Positions 8,344-18,306 of a DNA stretch of 64,000 nt are shown here, in pieces. The notes beneath the pieces are model-generated. The model did not search any database. It was not told the DNA's origin and saw only the letters and a program-made list of their open reading frames with translations. Each line of letters starts with the position of its first letter. The first letter of the stretch is position 1. The position numbers were made by a program, and so were the translations under genes. This DNA comes from Myxococcus dinghuensis (GTDB taxonomy: Bacteria > Myxococcota > Myxococcia > Myxococcales > Myxococcaceae), in contig NZ_JAKCFB010000002.1 in assembly GCF_024198235.1 (NCBI RefSeq), positions 248,001 to 312,000 on the forward strand, written 5' to 3'.

Positions 8344-8841
8344 ATGCCCCGATTCCAGAAGGCCGCGGCTCCGCGCGGAGGGTGGCCGGCGCTGTTGCTC
8401 CTCTGCGCGCTCGGTTGCGCGTCACGGCCGCTCCCCGTCGCCACACGGACCGACGCGGCCAGCGAACCTCCCACGGACGCCTGTGAACAGGCGCGCGGGG
8501 TGGTCTTCCTGGAGACGGAGCAACACCGCGCTTGCGTGGTGGACGACGACTGCCGCGCCGAGCGCATCCCCATCCTGTCCGACAGGTGCTGCCTCCCCAT
8601 GAACAGCGACTGGTTCCACGGACAGGCGAAGCGCCTGTTCCTCGCGGAGGCACTTCGCCCGTGCGAGCGCGAGAACACGCCCGAGGCCTGTGGCCAGGCG
8701 CCCTGTGTCGCCGCGTGCGTGGACAACCGCTGCGTCGCGAAGCCGTCCCAGTCCCTCACCCGCTTGGACTGCCGCTCAGAGGCGTTGGAGTCTGCTCCCC
8801 CTAGCGCGCGACCGGGGAGCGGGAGGCGCCCACCCGGCTGA
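8344..8841 (+). CDS. Small cysteine-rich lipoprotein
   Basis: The 165-residue product starts at the ATG with AGGAG upstream. The signal sequence WPALLLLCALGCASRP has a lipobox (ALGC), predicting an acylated Cys at the periplasmic or outer-membrane face. The mature part holds about 11 more cysteines (EQARGVV, CVVDDDCRAE, DRCCLPM, ACGQAPCVAACVDNRC), spaced as in small disulphide-rich secreted domains. Proteins of this type are common in myxobacteria but have no assigned function. The 3' end overlaps by 41 nt a minus-strand ORF that may be a remnant. The neighbouring genes give no hint of role. Confidence 0.72.
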   Translation: MPRFQKAAAPRGGWPALLLLCALGCASRPLPVATRTDAASEPPTDACEQARGVVFLETEQHRACVVDDDCRAERIPILSDRCCLPMNSDWFHGQAKRLFLAEALRPCERENTPEACGQAPCVAACVDNRCVAKPSQSLTRLDCRSEALESAPPSARPGSGRRPPG

Positions 8842-9076
8842 AGACGGAGGCCGCCGAGCGGAGCGAGATGCGTCGATAGCGCGCGTAGGCCGCGACGAGC
8901 GCGGCGCGCAGCGCCCGGGCATCCGAGGGGCCGTGGCGGGAGACCGTGGAGGCCAGGGCCTCCAGGAGATACGCCTCGGGCGCCATGAGCGTCCAGGTGA
9001 GCACGACGGGCGGGGCCCCCAACCGCTCCAGCACCGGACCGAAGTACTGCTCGCTCATGCACGCCAGGACGGCCAC
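8801..9076 (-). pseudogene. Possible C-terminal remnant of a larger protein
   Basis: This GTG-initiated frame of 91 residues starts directly inside what looks like a folded domain (VAVLACMSEQYFGPVLERLG, then MAPEAYLLEALASTVSRHG), with a TGA 18 nt upstream and no good ribosome-binding site. The amino-acid pattern is protein-like and recalls the last strand-helix units of a caspase/CHAT-type fold, though I cannot confirm that. It overlaps the end of the Cys-rich lipoprotein gene, which is unusual for two intact genes. It may be the surviving tail of a deleted gene, or a short gene co-transcribed with the tectonin gene upstream. Confidence 0.35.
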
Positions 9077-9099
9077 GGGCCTGGGGGTCGCCCCTCACC

Positions 9100-10539
9100 T
9101 CACTGCCACTTGTACACGAGCCCCTGCGCGTCGAGCCCCCACACGGAGCCATCCCCCGCGGCGGAGATGTTGCGCAGGGCTCCAGGGACCTTCTGCCAGG
9201 ACGTCCCGGCCCACTGGTACACCTGGTCCGAGCCGTCGAGCGCCCAGATGTTCTTCGCGCTGCCCACGCTGACGAAGGTCATGCCCGTGGGGATGTTCCA
9301 GGTCCACTTCGCGCCATCCCAGCGCAGCACGCGCTGGGAGTCCGCCGGGTTGGTGGCCCACAGCTCGCCATCCGCGCCGACGGACAACTGGCTGACGCAG
9401 CAGCCCTTCTTCTCCCAGGCCGAACCCGTCCAGCGGAACAGCGCGCCCGCGTTGTCCAACCCCCAGGCGGCGTTGGCGTTGACGGCGGTGACCTGCTTCA
9501 TGCCGGTGGGGAGGTTCCACGTCCACTTGCTACCGGTGGCATCCCACTTCAGCACGCGCAGGGAGTCCGGCGGGTTGGTGGCCCACAGCGTCCCGTCGGA
9601 TGCGGTGGAGATGTTGCTCACCGTGCCGCCCATCTTCTGCCAGCCGGAGCCGGTCCACTTCCAGTTGAAGCCCGCCGTGTCCAGCCCCCAGACGGCGTTC
9701 GCGCTGCCCACGGAGATCTGCTTGAGCGTCGCGCCCACGGGGAGCGGCTGTCGCACGAACTGCGGCGAGGGCGGAGTCGGAAGCAGCTCGCTCCACTTCA
9801 CGGAGATCTTCGCGTCCGCCTGGCCCGCGAACGTCACCGTCTTGTCCGCGGGGTTCACGGTGACGGCGTACACATAGCGCGCGCCCGGCTTCTCCAACGT
9901 CGCCACGACCTTGCCCGCCGCGTCATACGCGACGATGGCCATGCCCACGCGGTTGTCCATGTAGCTGAAGGCCCAGAACGTGTAGCCCTTCCACTGGATG
10001 ACCGGACAGGTCGCCGCCGCCGCGCCGGTCCCCGGTCCCTGCGTGCACGTCACCTTCATCCCGGCGGGGACCGCGGGCGCCGGCGAGGGCGGCACCTGGA
10101 CGACCACGGGGGGCGGCACCAGGTCGTCCCAGGCAACGGCGATCTTCGCGTCCGACTGCCCCGCGAACGTGACGCGCTTGTTCGCCGGGTCCACCGTGAT
10201 GCCGTACACGTAGCGGGCCCCCGCCTTCTCCCACTGCGCCACGAGCTTGCCCGAGGCGTCATAGGCGGCGATGGCCATGCCCACGCGGTTGTCGACGTAG
10301 CTGAGCGCCCAATACGAGTACCCGTCATACCGGAGGACCGGACAGGTGGCCGCCGCGGCACCGGTCGCGGGGCCCTGGGTACACGTCACCTTCGTCCCCG
10401 CTGGCAGCACGGGCGCGGGGGTCGGAGGGACCTGCACCACGGTGGGGGTCGTCTGGGCTTCCGCCCGGGGGCTGGCCGTGAAGGTCATCAGGCCCAGGCA
10501 CATCGCTGCGAGGTGGGTGGACGTCGAGCAAGCTCTCAT
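9100..10539 (-). CDS. Secreted tectonin-repeat (TECPR-type beta-propeller) protein with duplicated N-terminal domain
   Basis: The 479-residue product starts at the ATG with GAGAG upstream. A signal peptide spans about 1-29 (CLGLMTFTASPRAEAQ). Two near-identical modules of about 95 residues follow, each with KVTCTQGP, AAATCPV, Y/F-W-A-x-S-Y-x-DNRVGMAI and VTFAGQ; each holds two cysteines likely to be paired. After about residue 235 come five to six tectonin repeats (VWGLDTAGFNWKWTGSGWQK, DGTLWATNPPDSLRVLKW), which build a lectin-like beta-propeller. Tectonins bind sugars such as lipopolysaccharide, so a surface or cell-cell recognition role is plausible. The 200 nt to the divergent patatin gene hold a perfect 10-bp palindrome, TGACGCGTCA (10687-10696). 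Confidence 0.82.
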   Translation of the reverse strand: MRACSTSTHLAAMCLGLMTFTASPRAEAQTTPTVVQVPPTPAPVLPAGTKVTCTQGPATGAAAATCPVLRYDGYSYWALSYVDNRVGMAIAAYDASGKLVAQWEKAGARYVYGITVDPANKRVTFAGQSDAKIAVAWDDLVPPPVVVQVPPSPAPAVPAGMKVTCTQGPGTGAAAATCPVIQWKGYTFWAFSYMDNRVGMAIVAYDAAGKVVATLEKPGARYVYAVTVNPADKTVTFAGQADAKISVKWSELLPTPPSPQFVRQPLPVGATLKQISVGSANAVWGLDTAGFNWKWTGSGWQKMGGTVSNISTASDGTLWATNPPDSLRVLKWDATGSKWTWNLPTGMKQVTAVNANAAWGLDNAGALFRWTGSAWEKKGCCVSQLSVGADGELWATNPADSQRVLRWDGAKWTWNIPTGMTFVSVGSAKNIWALDGSDQVYQWAGTSWQKVPGALRNISAAGDGSVWGLDAQGLVYKWQ

Positions 10540-10739
10540 GGGGCGGGGCTCTCTTCCTGTTTCGGGAGACTGCGCAGGCGGCCGTGAGCAACAAGCACGC
10601 CACCCCTCGGCTCGATGGAGGCACCGGCACACCGGGCGCACGTTGTCGCGTCAGCAACCTCGCGCCGCGGCGCCTGACACGTCCGTTGACGCGTCAGCGA
10701 GGCGCGGGGCAGGGTGTCGACGACGAGCGAGGAGGCGGG

Positions 10740-13067
10740 ATGCGGTCAGGTCTTTGGAGGCAGGCGTGGGTTCCTCCCCGGGACCTGGCCAGGTGGGCAC
10801 GCCATGCCTGTGTCGGCGCGGCGCTCGTCGGCTGCGGGCTCGCGGCGGCGCAGACACCGCGTGACGCAGCCGGTCGCCCTGCCCCCACGGCCGTCTCGCT
10901 CACCGTCAGCGGCGGTGTGTCGCTGGGCGCGTACGAGGCCGGGTTCCTGTACTACGCCGCCTCCTCGACGCAAGGCGACCGGGTCATGGACCTGCGGCTC
11001 GTCACGGGCGCCTCCGCGGGAGGGCTGAACGCGCTGCTGGCCGTCCTGGCGACGTGCGGGGTCGACGCCACCTCCCCGGGTCAGTCCCTGTTCTGGTCCA
11101 CCTGGATTCCCGTGGGCTTCGACCGGCTCTTCGTCCCCGAGTCGACGACGGCGCTGGGCGTCTTCTCGCGCGAGTGGCTCGCGCGGGGGGCGCAAGACAT
11201 CGAGCAGGCGTGGAACCGCGGCCTCCCGCGCTCGTGTGACGTGGTGCTCGGGGTGTCCACCACGCGGATGGAGCCGCGCGTGCTCCAGGCCGCCGGGGGC
11301 CGGCTCGCCCTGCCCCGGCTCGAGGAGAAGTTCGCCATCCGCATCCAGGGGCAGGGCCCGGGGCGCCCGCCGCGCGCGACGAACTACACGACCCCCGACG
11401 CCCAGCGCATGGAGCTGATGCTCGTCACCCACGCGGACGGCACCATCGGCTTCCCCCAACTGCGCGACCTGCTCTTCGCGTCGATGGCCTTCCCCATCGC
11501 CTTCCCGCCCCAGCCGCTGGACACCTGCGTGCCGGGCAGCACCGCCACCGCGGGGGTCTGCCTCCCGTCGGAGGCGCGCGAGGACCTCTTCATCGACGGC
11601 GGCGTCTTCGACAACACGCCCCTGCGCCTCGCCGTGGGGCTCGCCCGCGACGGCCTGCGGGAGACGCCCGACGGGCACCTGGAATGGAGCACCACCCCGC
11701 GCTCGGGGACCCGCCGCACGCCCACGAACATCGCGTTCGCGTTCATCGACCCGGACGCCACCGAGTACCCCGTTCCCCCGTCCACGCCGACGAAGGCCGA
11801 GACGGCCTCGCTCCCGGCCACGCTCGGCGAGCTGCTGGCGGCCTTCGTGGACACCGCGCGCTCCAAGGAGCTCGCGCTGCTGCTGGAGGAGGAGCCGGAG
11901 ATCTCCCAGCGGCTGGCGCTCCCTCGCCGGCACTTCCCCGCCGCGAGCGCCCCGCTCTTCGCGTTCCTGGGCTTCTTCGAGACCGAGTTCCGCGTCTTCG
12001 ACTTCTACCTGGGCATGTACGACGCCCGCCGGATGCTGGAGGACGCCTTCGGCGCGGACCGCGGCCGCTACTCCCATGCCCACACCTCGCCGAAGGGTGG
12101 CATCGGCGGGTGGCGGCCGTTCGCCTGCATGCGCGCCGTCTACGACTCGACCGGGGACGCCGAGCGGCTGTGCCAGGGCGAGGACCTGGCGGACTTCCGC
12201 GCGCTGCTGCAGGTCTCCCTGGACCAGCTGTATTCGGCGTGCAGCGCCGTGGGCGACAAGCCCCAGGCGACGACCTGGCGCAACGCGCACTGCGACCGGG
12301 CCATCGCCGGCGCGTCGCCCCCGCACGTGCCCGGCGTCACCCCCAAGCGGTGGCCGGACTGGAAGCGGAGCGAGAAGGAGACGGAGCTGGACTACACCAT
12401 GCGGCTCCTCGGCGCGTATGGCTTCCACTTCCGCGACCTGGGGGTCGCCCCGGGACGCGGGGACCTGGCCATCACGCACATCCGCCGCACCCTGGGGCAC
12501 GCCCTCGGCAAGCTCGCGGACGCCCAGCCCGGGTCGGACAAGGCGACGGTGCGCTTCGCGGGGAAGGTGGCGGCGGACAGCGTGACGTACGAGCCGCAGC
12601 AGGTGGTCATCCACGTCACCATGGGACCGACGCAGAGCGAGGTCGGCTTGAGTCTCGGGCTCTCACGGCTGCCGCTGCCCATGGGACTGCGGCTCGCGAG
12701 CGCCATCGACTTCCGGGGCCTGGAGGACATCTTCTCCGCCGCCAGCAGCGACCGCTTCGGCATCGAGGTCGTGACGGGGCTCGAGTTCCAACCCCAGGCG
12801 GAGCAGTCCATCCTCGCGCAGAGCCGCCTGGGCCTGCGGGGCGGGTGGCTGTTCAGTTCGAACGACCACTACGCCACCCAAGGCTGCGAGGAACGGGGCG
12901 CGCGCAGCGTCACGGCCTGCTCCCGCCCGGTGTTCCAGGCGTTCGCGGGCCTCACCTTCCTGGAGCGCTTCCGCGTCCAGGTGGTGGGCGAGTGGTATCC
13001 GGGCAGCACGTCGCGCAAGTCGCTGTGGGCCGTGGCGCCGGGCATCGGGTTGGAGCTGGGGCTGTAG
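10740..13067 (+). CDS. Patatin-like phospholipase with signal peptide and beta-rich C-terminal tail
   Basis: The 775-residue product starts at the ATG behind GGAGG. Residues 1-39 look like a signal peptide (ACVGAALVGCGLAAAQ). The patatin domain shows the oxyanion loop GGVSLGAYEAG at about 58-68, nucleophile S92 in GASAGG, and the dyad D286 in DGGVFDN, so it should be an active lipid acyl hydrolase. The region 430-620 is mostly helical. The last 150 residues alternate short strands (VVIHVTMGP, GLRLASAIDFRGL, FRVQVVGEWYPG, IGLELGL) as an outer-membrane barrel would, which suggests a PlpD-like arrangement, though shorter than a 16-strand barrel. It would then act on phospholipids at or outside the outer membrane, of self or prey. 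Divergent from the tectonin gene. Confidence 0.85.
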   Translation: MRSGLWRQAWVPPRDLARWARHACVGAALVGCGLAAAQTPRDAAGRPAPTAVSLTVSGGVSLGAYEAGFLYYAASSTQGDRVMDLRLVTGASAGGLNALLAVLATCGVDATSPGQSLFWSTWIPVGFDRLFVPESTTALGVFSREWLARGAQDIEQAWNRGLPRSCDVVLGVSTTRMEPRVLQAAGGRLALPRLEEKFAIRIQGQGPGRPPRATNYTTPDAQRMELMLVTHADGTIGFPQLRDLLFASMAFPIAFPPQPLDTCVPGSTATAGVCLPSEAREDLFIDGGVFDNTPLRLAVGLARDGLRETPDGHLEWSTTPRSGTRRTPTNIAFAFIDPDATEYPVPPSTPTKAETASLPATLGELLAAFVDTARSKELALLLEEEPEISQRLALPRRHFPAASAPLFAFLGFFETEFRVFDFYLGMYDARRMLEDAFGADRGRYSHAHTSPKGGIGGWRPFACMRAVYDSTGDAERLCQGEDLADFRALLQVSLDQLYSACSAVGDKPQATTWRNAHCDRAIAGASPPHVPGVTPKRWPDWKRSEKETELDYTMRLLGAYGFHFRDLGVAPGRGDLAITHIRRTLGHALGKLADAQPGSDKATVRFAGKVAADSVTYEPQQVVIHVTMGPTQSEVGLSLGLSRLPLPMGLRLASAIDFRGLEDIFSAASSDRFGIEVVTGLEFQPQAEQSILAQSRLGLRGGWLFSSNDHYATQGCEERGARSVTACSRPVFQAFAGLTFLERFRVQVVGEWYPGSTSRKSLWAVAPGIGLELGL

Positions 13068-13258
13068 CGGCCGATCCTCCGGCGTCCGTCAAGAACGTGC
13101 CCCGGTCGGGCCATCCCGCCCGAGCTGGCGGGTCTCACGCCCACTCTGCGGAGCAGGCGGGATTACCGATTTATCATACACAGACGAGCGCCACGAATTG
13201 ACGCCCCAGGGGTGCGTTGTTCCAATCCGACAATCACACCCATCCACGGGAGAACCCG

Positions 13259-16200
13259 GTGTTCTCTTCACGCGTCACACGATGCCTCCAGGCCTGTTTC
13301 ATCCTCTTCCTCTGGGCGGGCTGCGCGGAGCCGCCCGGGCCGGAGGAGGAGTCGCCCCTCCAGCCCGCGGTCGCCGCGCGCCCGCTGGAGGAAGAGGCCC
13401 CGCGGCCCCGCTTCGTCCCGGGCCGCGTCGTCGTGAAGTTCCGCGGCGGGACGAAGGCCCCCGCCGCGCGGACGACGCTGAGCCTGACGGGAATGACCTA
13501 TCAGCAGGCGGACGTGCTGGCCGAGGGCGCGGAGATCTGGACGCTCGCGGCCCCCGACGCGCTGAAGGGGCAATCCGTGGCGGAGCAGGAGCGCCTCACC
13601 GAGGCGGCCCTCGAGGTGCTGCGCGGACGCGATGACGTCGAGTACGCCCACCTGGACTACTACCTCGCCTACACGGCCGAGCCCACGGACGCGCTCTATC
13701 CCTTGCAGTGGAACTACCCCGCGGTCCGCATGGCCGAGGCGTGGCAGTCCCTGGAGTACGCGGCCACCAACACCAGCACCGTGAAGATCGCCGTCCTGGA
13801 CTCCGGGCGGCTGGAGCACCCGGACCTGTCCGGACGCTGGGGCGCCGGCATCGACTACGGCTACGAGACTCCGGGCATGTCCGACCCGAACCCCGCGGCG
13901 GACGGGAGGTGGCACCATGGCCTGCACGTGGCGGGCATCCTCGGGGCGAGGTGGGACACCGAGGGCATCGCGGGCATCTGCAAGGATTGCCCCCTGCTGC
14001 CCGTGAAGATTTCGTCGACGGGTGACGCGCCCATCATGAGCAACGTGGCGCGGGCCATCCGCTGGTCCGTCGACAACGGCGCACGCGTCATCAACATGAG
14101 CTTCGGGACGCTGGCCCCGAACGTCGTCCGCTGCTCCACCACCGTCAGCCTCCAGGAGGCCATCACCTACGCCGTCAACTCCGGCGTCGTGGTGGTCGCC
14201 GCCGCGGGCAACGACGCGCGCGACCCCGCCGAAGTGATTCCCGCCTCCTGCCAGGGCGTCCTCGTCGTGGCCGCCACCCAGCCCAACGGACAACTGGCGG
14301 GCTATTCCAACCGGGGCGCCTCGGTGTCGCTCGCGGCGCCCGGTGGCGGCCCGGATGTCTACGGCAACGGCATCGGTTGCGTCGACCCCACCCCCCTGGC
14401 CCCGTACAACGGGCTGGGAGGCGTCGTCTCCACCTGGGCCGTCTCCAAGCCGGGCGGTTCGATCGGCAGCGGGGACTACTGCCACCGCTACCTCAGCGGC
14501 ACCTCCATGGCCGCGCCCCACGTCGCGGGCGTCGCCGCGCTCCTCATCGCCCAGCGCCCCACCTGGAGCGTCGCGCAGGTGAAGCAGCGCCTCCTGTCGA
14601 CCGCCACGCCCGTCGCCCTTTGCCCCGCGTCCCAGTGCGGCGCGGGCCTGCTCGACGCGGGGAAGGCCGTCATCCGCTACCTCAACTTCCCCGGCGCCCA
14701 GTGCGCGTTGGGCGCCACCATGAGCGGGGGCACCTTCTCCTGCACCGTCGAGGAGGCGACCGGTGGAATCGCGCCGTATGCCCACACCTGGTCCATCGTC
14801 TCCAACGCGCAGCTCACCGCGTCCACCCCACTCACGGCGCAAGGCACCTGCACGCCGAACTCCGACTTCGTCCTGCGCCACATGGTGGTGGATGCCGAGG
14901 GCGCCAACCTGTCCAGGGACCACACGCTCCGCTGCCCACGGCTTCCCCTGGACGCGAGCGTCTCGTTCCAGCAGCTCCCCTCCTCCGCCCTGCGCCCCGA
15001 GCGCGTCTACAGCGTCTCCGTGACGATGCAGAACACGGGCAGCGAGCCGTGGACCGCGGCGGGTGGGTTCAAGCTGCAGGCCATCGCCCCCGCGGGCAAT
15101 CCCCACTTCTGGGGCGTCAGCCAGGTCGAGCTGGCTCCGGGTGAGAGCATCGGCCCGGGGCAGTCCAAGCAGTTCCTCTTCGCCATCACCACGCCGTACG
15201 AGCTGGGGAGCTACCCGTTCCAATGGCAGATGGCGAAGGCGGGGCACGGCCTGTTCGGAGAGGCCTCGCCGCTGACCTCCCTGCAGGTCACCCTGCCCTC
15301 GCGCGACGCCGTGTTCGTGCGACACGTGGTGCCCACCAGCGTCGTGGTGGGGAGCCCCTTCACCGTCTCCGTCACCCTGCGGAACACGGGCAGCGGCACC
15401 TGGAGCCTGGCCAATGGTGACCGCCTGGGCTCGCAGAACCCGCAGGACAACACCACCTGGGGGACGAACCGCATCCTCCCCGCCCCCGGCGCCTCGGCCG
15501 CGCGCGGTGAGGAGATGACCTTCACCGCCACGCTCACCGCCCCCTCCACCCCGGGCCCCCGCTCCATGCAGTGGCGGATGGTCCAGGACGGAACCACGCC
15601 CATGTGGTTCGGCGCGTGGACGGAGAACCCCACCATCCAGGTCGTCCTGCCGCCCCATGACGCGGCGTACGTCCGGCAGTCCGGCCCCACCACGGTGATG
15701 GGGAACACGCCGTTCCTCTACACCGTGACGATGCGCAACACGGGCACCGAGGCGTGGCGCTCCGACACGGGCTTCACGCTGACGGCGCAGCACCCCGCGT
15801 GGTCGAACGCCGTGGGCACGCTGTCCCCTGGCGAAATCGTGCTCCCGGGCCAGGAGAAGATCTTCCAGGTCCAGGTCACCCCCACGGGCATCCCGGACTC
15901 CTATCCCCTCCAGTGGCGGATGAGCCAGACCCGGACGGGCGGCTTCGGGCAGCCTTCGTCGAGCGTCCCCATCAAGGTCATCCCCCAGTTCCAGGCGGAG
16001 TTCGTGAGCCAGACGGTGCCCACCCAGGTGCTCCCGGGGCAGGTCTTCCCCGTCACCCTCACCCTCCGGAACTCGGGCACCACCACGTGGGGGGCCTACT
16101 CCGGCTTCCAGCTCGCGCCGCTCGTCGAGAAGCCGAACGGCAGCAACTGGGGCATCGCTTCGCTGCCCCTGGCCCCGGATGAGGTCGTCCCGCCGGGCCA

Positions 16201-16411
16201 GTCGAAGACCTTCTCCTTCGACGCCACGGCGCCCCAGGACCAGGGCGGCCGGGTGTTCCAGTGGCGGATGCGGTTGGAGGTCTCTCCGCAGACGTACATC
16301 GCCTTCGGGGCGCCCACGCAGGAGGCGGAGATCCTCGTGGCGGGCCCCTGCTACTGCCCGCCCGGCACGATGTGCCCGGACGTGCTCTGCGAGGAGCCCC
16401 AATCCGAATAG
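13259..16411 (+). CDS. Subtilisin-like (S8) serine protease lipoprotein with four Ig-like domains
   Basis: The product has about 1050 residues. The chosen GTG start has CGGGAG 7 nt upstream; a TTG at 13217 in frame lacks a site. The signal sequence ACFILFLWAGCAEPP has a lipobox (WAGC). A propeptide/inhibitor-like segment (RFVPGRVVVKFRGG) leads to the S8 domain with the full triad: D181 (VLDSGRL), H223 (HGLHVAG) and S416 (GTSMAAPHVAG). After residue 480 come a Cys-containing segment and four repeats of about 110 residues resembling the NBR1-type Ig-like domain, each with NTGS/T-x-x-W and a P-G-x-S/E-x-x-F core. The tail has CYCPPGTMC. It probably degrades extracellular protein from the outer membrane. 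A terminator-like hairpin follows. Confidence 0.88.
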   Translation: MFSSRVTRCLQACFILFLWAGCAEPPGPEEESPLQPAVAARPLEEEAPRPRFVPGRVVVKFRGGTKAPAARTTLSLTGMTYQQADVLAEGAEIWTLAAPDALKGQSVAEQERLTEAALEVLRGRDDVEYAHLDYYLAYTAEPTDALYPLQWNYPAVRMAEAWQSLEYAATNTSTVKIAVLDSGRLEHPDLSGRWGAGIDYGYETPGMSDPNPAADGRWHHGLHVAGILGARWDTEGIAGICKDCPLLPVKISSTGDAPIMSNVARAIRWSVDNGARVINMSFGTLAPNVVRCSTTVSLQEAITYAVNSGVVVVAAAGNDARDPAEVIPASCQGVLVVAATQPNGQLAGYSNRGASVSLAAPGGGPDVYGNGIGCVDPTPLAPYNGLGGVVSTWAVSKPGGSIGSGDYCHRYLSGTSMAAPHVAGVAALLIAQRPTWSVAQVKQRLLSTATPVALCPASQCGAGLLDAGKAVIRYLNFPGAQCALGATMSGGTFSCTVEEATGGIAPYAHTWSIVSNAQLTASTPLTAQGTCTPNSDFVLRHMVVDAEGANLSRDHTLRCPRLPLDASVSFQQLPSSALRPERVYSVSVTMQNTGSEPWTAAGGFKLQAIAPAGNPHFWGVSQVELAPGESIGPGQSKQFLFAITTPYELGSYPFQWQMAKAGHGLFGEASPLTSLQVTLPSRDAVFVRHVVPTSVVVGSPFTVSVTLRNTGSGTWSLANGDRLGSQNPQDNTTWGTNRILPAPGASAARGEEMTFTATLTAPSTPGPRSMQWRMVQDGTTPMWFGAWTENPTIQVVLPPHDAAYVRQSGPTTVMGNTPFLYTVTMRNTGTEAWRSDTGFTLTAQHPAWSNAVGTLSPGEIVLPGQEKIFQVQVTPTGIPDSYPLQWRMSQTRTGGFGQPSSSVPIKVIPQFQAEFVSQTVPTQVLPGQVFPVTLTLRNSGTTTWGAYSGFQLAPLVEKPNGSNWGIASLPLAPDEVVPPGQSKTFSFDATAPQDQGGRVFQWRMRLEVSPQTYIAFGAPTQEAEILVAGPCYCPPGTMCPDVLCEEPQSE

Positions 16412-16429
16412 CGGCCCCTCGCGCGACCA

Positions 16430-16459
16430 GGCGCCCGAGGCGACGAGGCCCCGGGCGCC
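16430..16459. terminator. Hairpin between convergent protease and ahcY genes
   Basis: The inverted repeat GGCGCCCG (16430-16437) and CGGGCGCC (16452-16459) flanks a 14-nt loop, 18 nt after the protease stop and 7 nt beyond the ahcY stop on the other strand. There is no U-tract, as usual at this GC content. It could serve both strands. Confidence 0.5.
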
Positions 16460-16466
16460 GCGGCGG

Positions 16467-17903
<1,437 letters not shown>

Positions 17904-17990
17904 GGCTCCTGATTCGAGTGGCACAACGCGCCCTCGCGAGGAACCACCGAGCCGCCGGAAGCGGACCCACCCTCGCAAGCTGCGCGTTCA

Positions 17991-18056
17991 GGTGAGTGCC
18001 GTTGGTCCAATCCTCTTCGAGCCTGGGGCCGGGAGGCCTCGCAACACTCCTCGAAG
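17991..18056 (-). promoter_or_regulatory. S-adenosylhomocysteine (SAH) riboswitch upstream of ahcY
   Basis: Read on the minus strand, the leader begins CTTCGAGGAGTG and includes CCCAGGCTCGAAG and AACGGCACTCACC, the three conserved blocks of the SAH riboswitch class. CTTCGAG pairs with CTCGAAG to close helix P1, GGCC/GGCC forms an internal hairpin, and GAGTG can pair with CACTC to make the pseudoknot. In this class ligand binding turns expression on. The element ends 88 nt before the ahcY start, which leaves room for an expression platform around the GC-rich stretch at 17912-17960. Confidence 0.88.
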
Positions 18057-18306
18057 TCGGTGGGGAAACTACGCAAAGCCGCCCCGACTTTCAAAGGGAG
18101 AATGCCTCCCTGGAGGGCAGGCCCGGGTGCCTCCCGAGACGCTCCAGGGCCTTGCCTCCGCGCGGTGGCAGGAGGTGGGAGCAGGCGGCCGGGCCCACCG
18201 CCCCATGCGTGTGCTTCTGGACAACCGCCGTCCCCCGCCGTAGTCGCCCGCCAGGGTTGGGAGAGGCTCTCCCACCTGTCGTACCGGAACGAAAGGGACG
18301 TCATCC
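18057..18306. other. Intergenic region between the ahcY leader and xylF
   Basis: This 250-nt stretch must hold the ahcY promoter (minus strand) and the promoter of the sugar-transporter operon (plus strand). I see no clear hexamers for either, no strong palindrome and no small gene. The xylF ribosome-binding region is AAAGGGACG about 10 nt before the ATG. Confidence 0.4.

Noticed and set aside
10746-12614. Long open frame antisense to the patatin gene
   Set aside because: Antisense shadow of a gene with clear catalytic motifs; no ribosome-binding site or family pattern.
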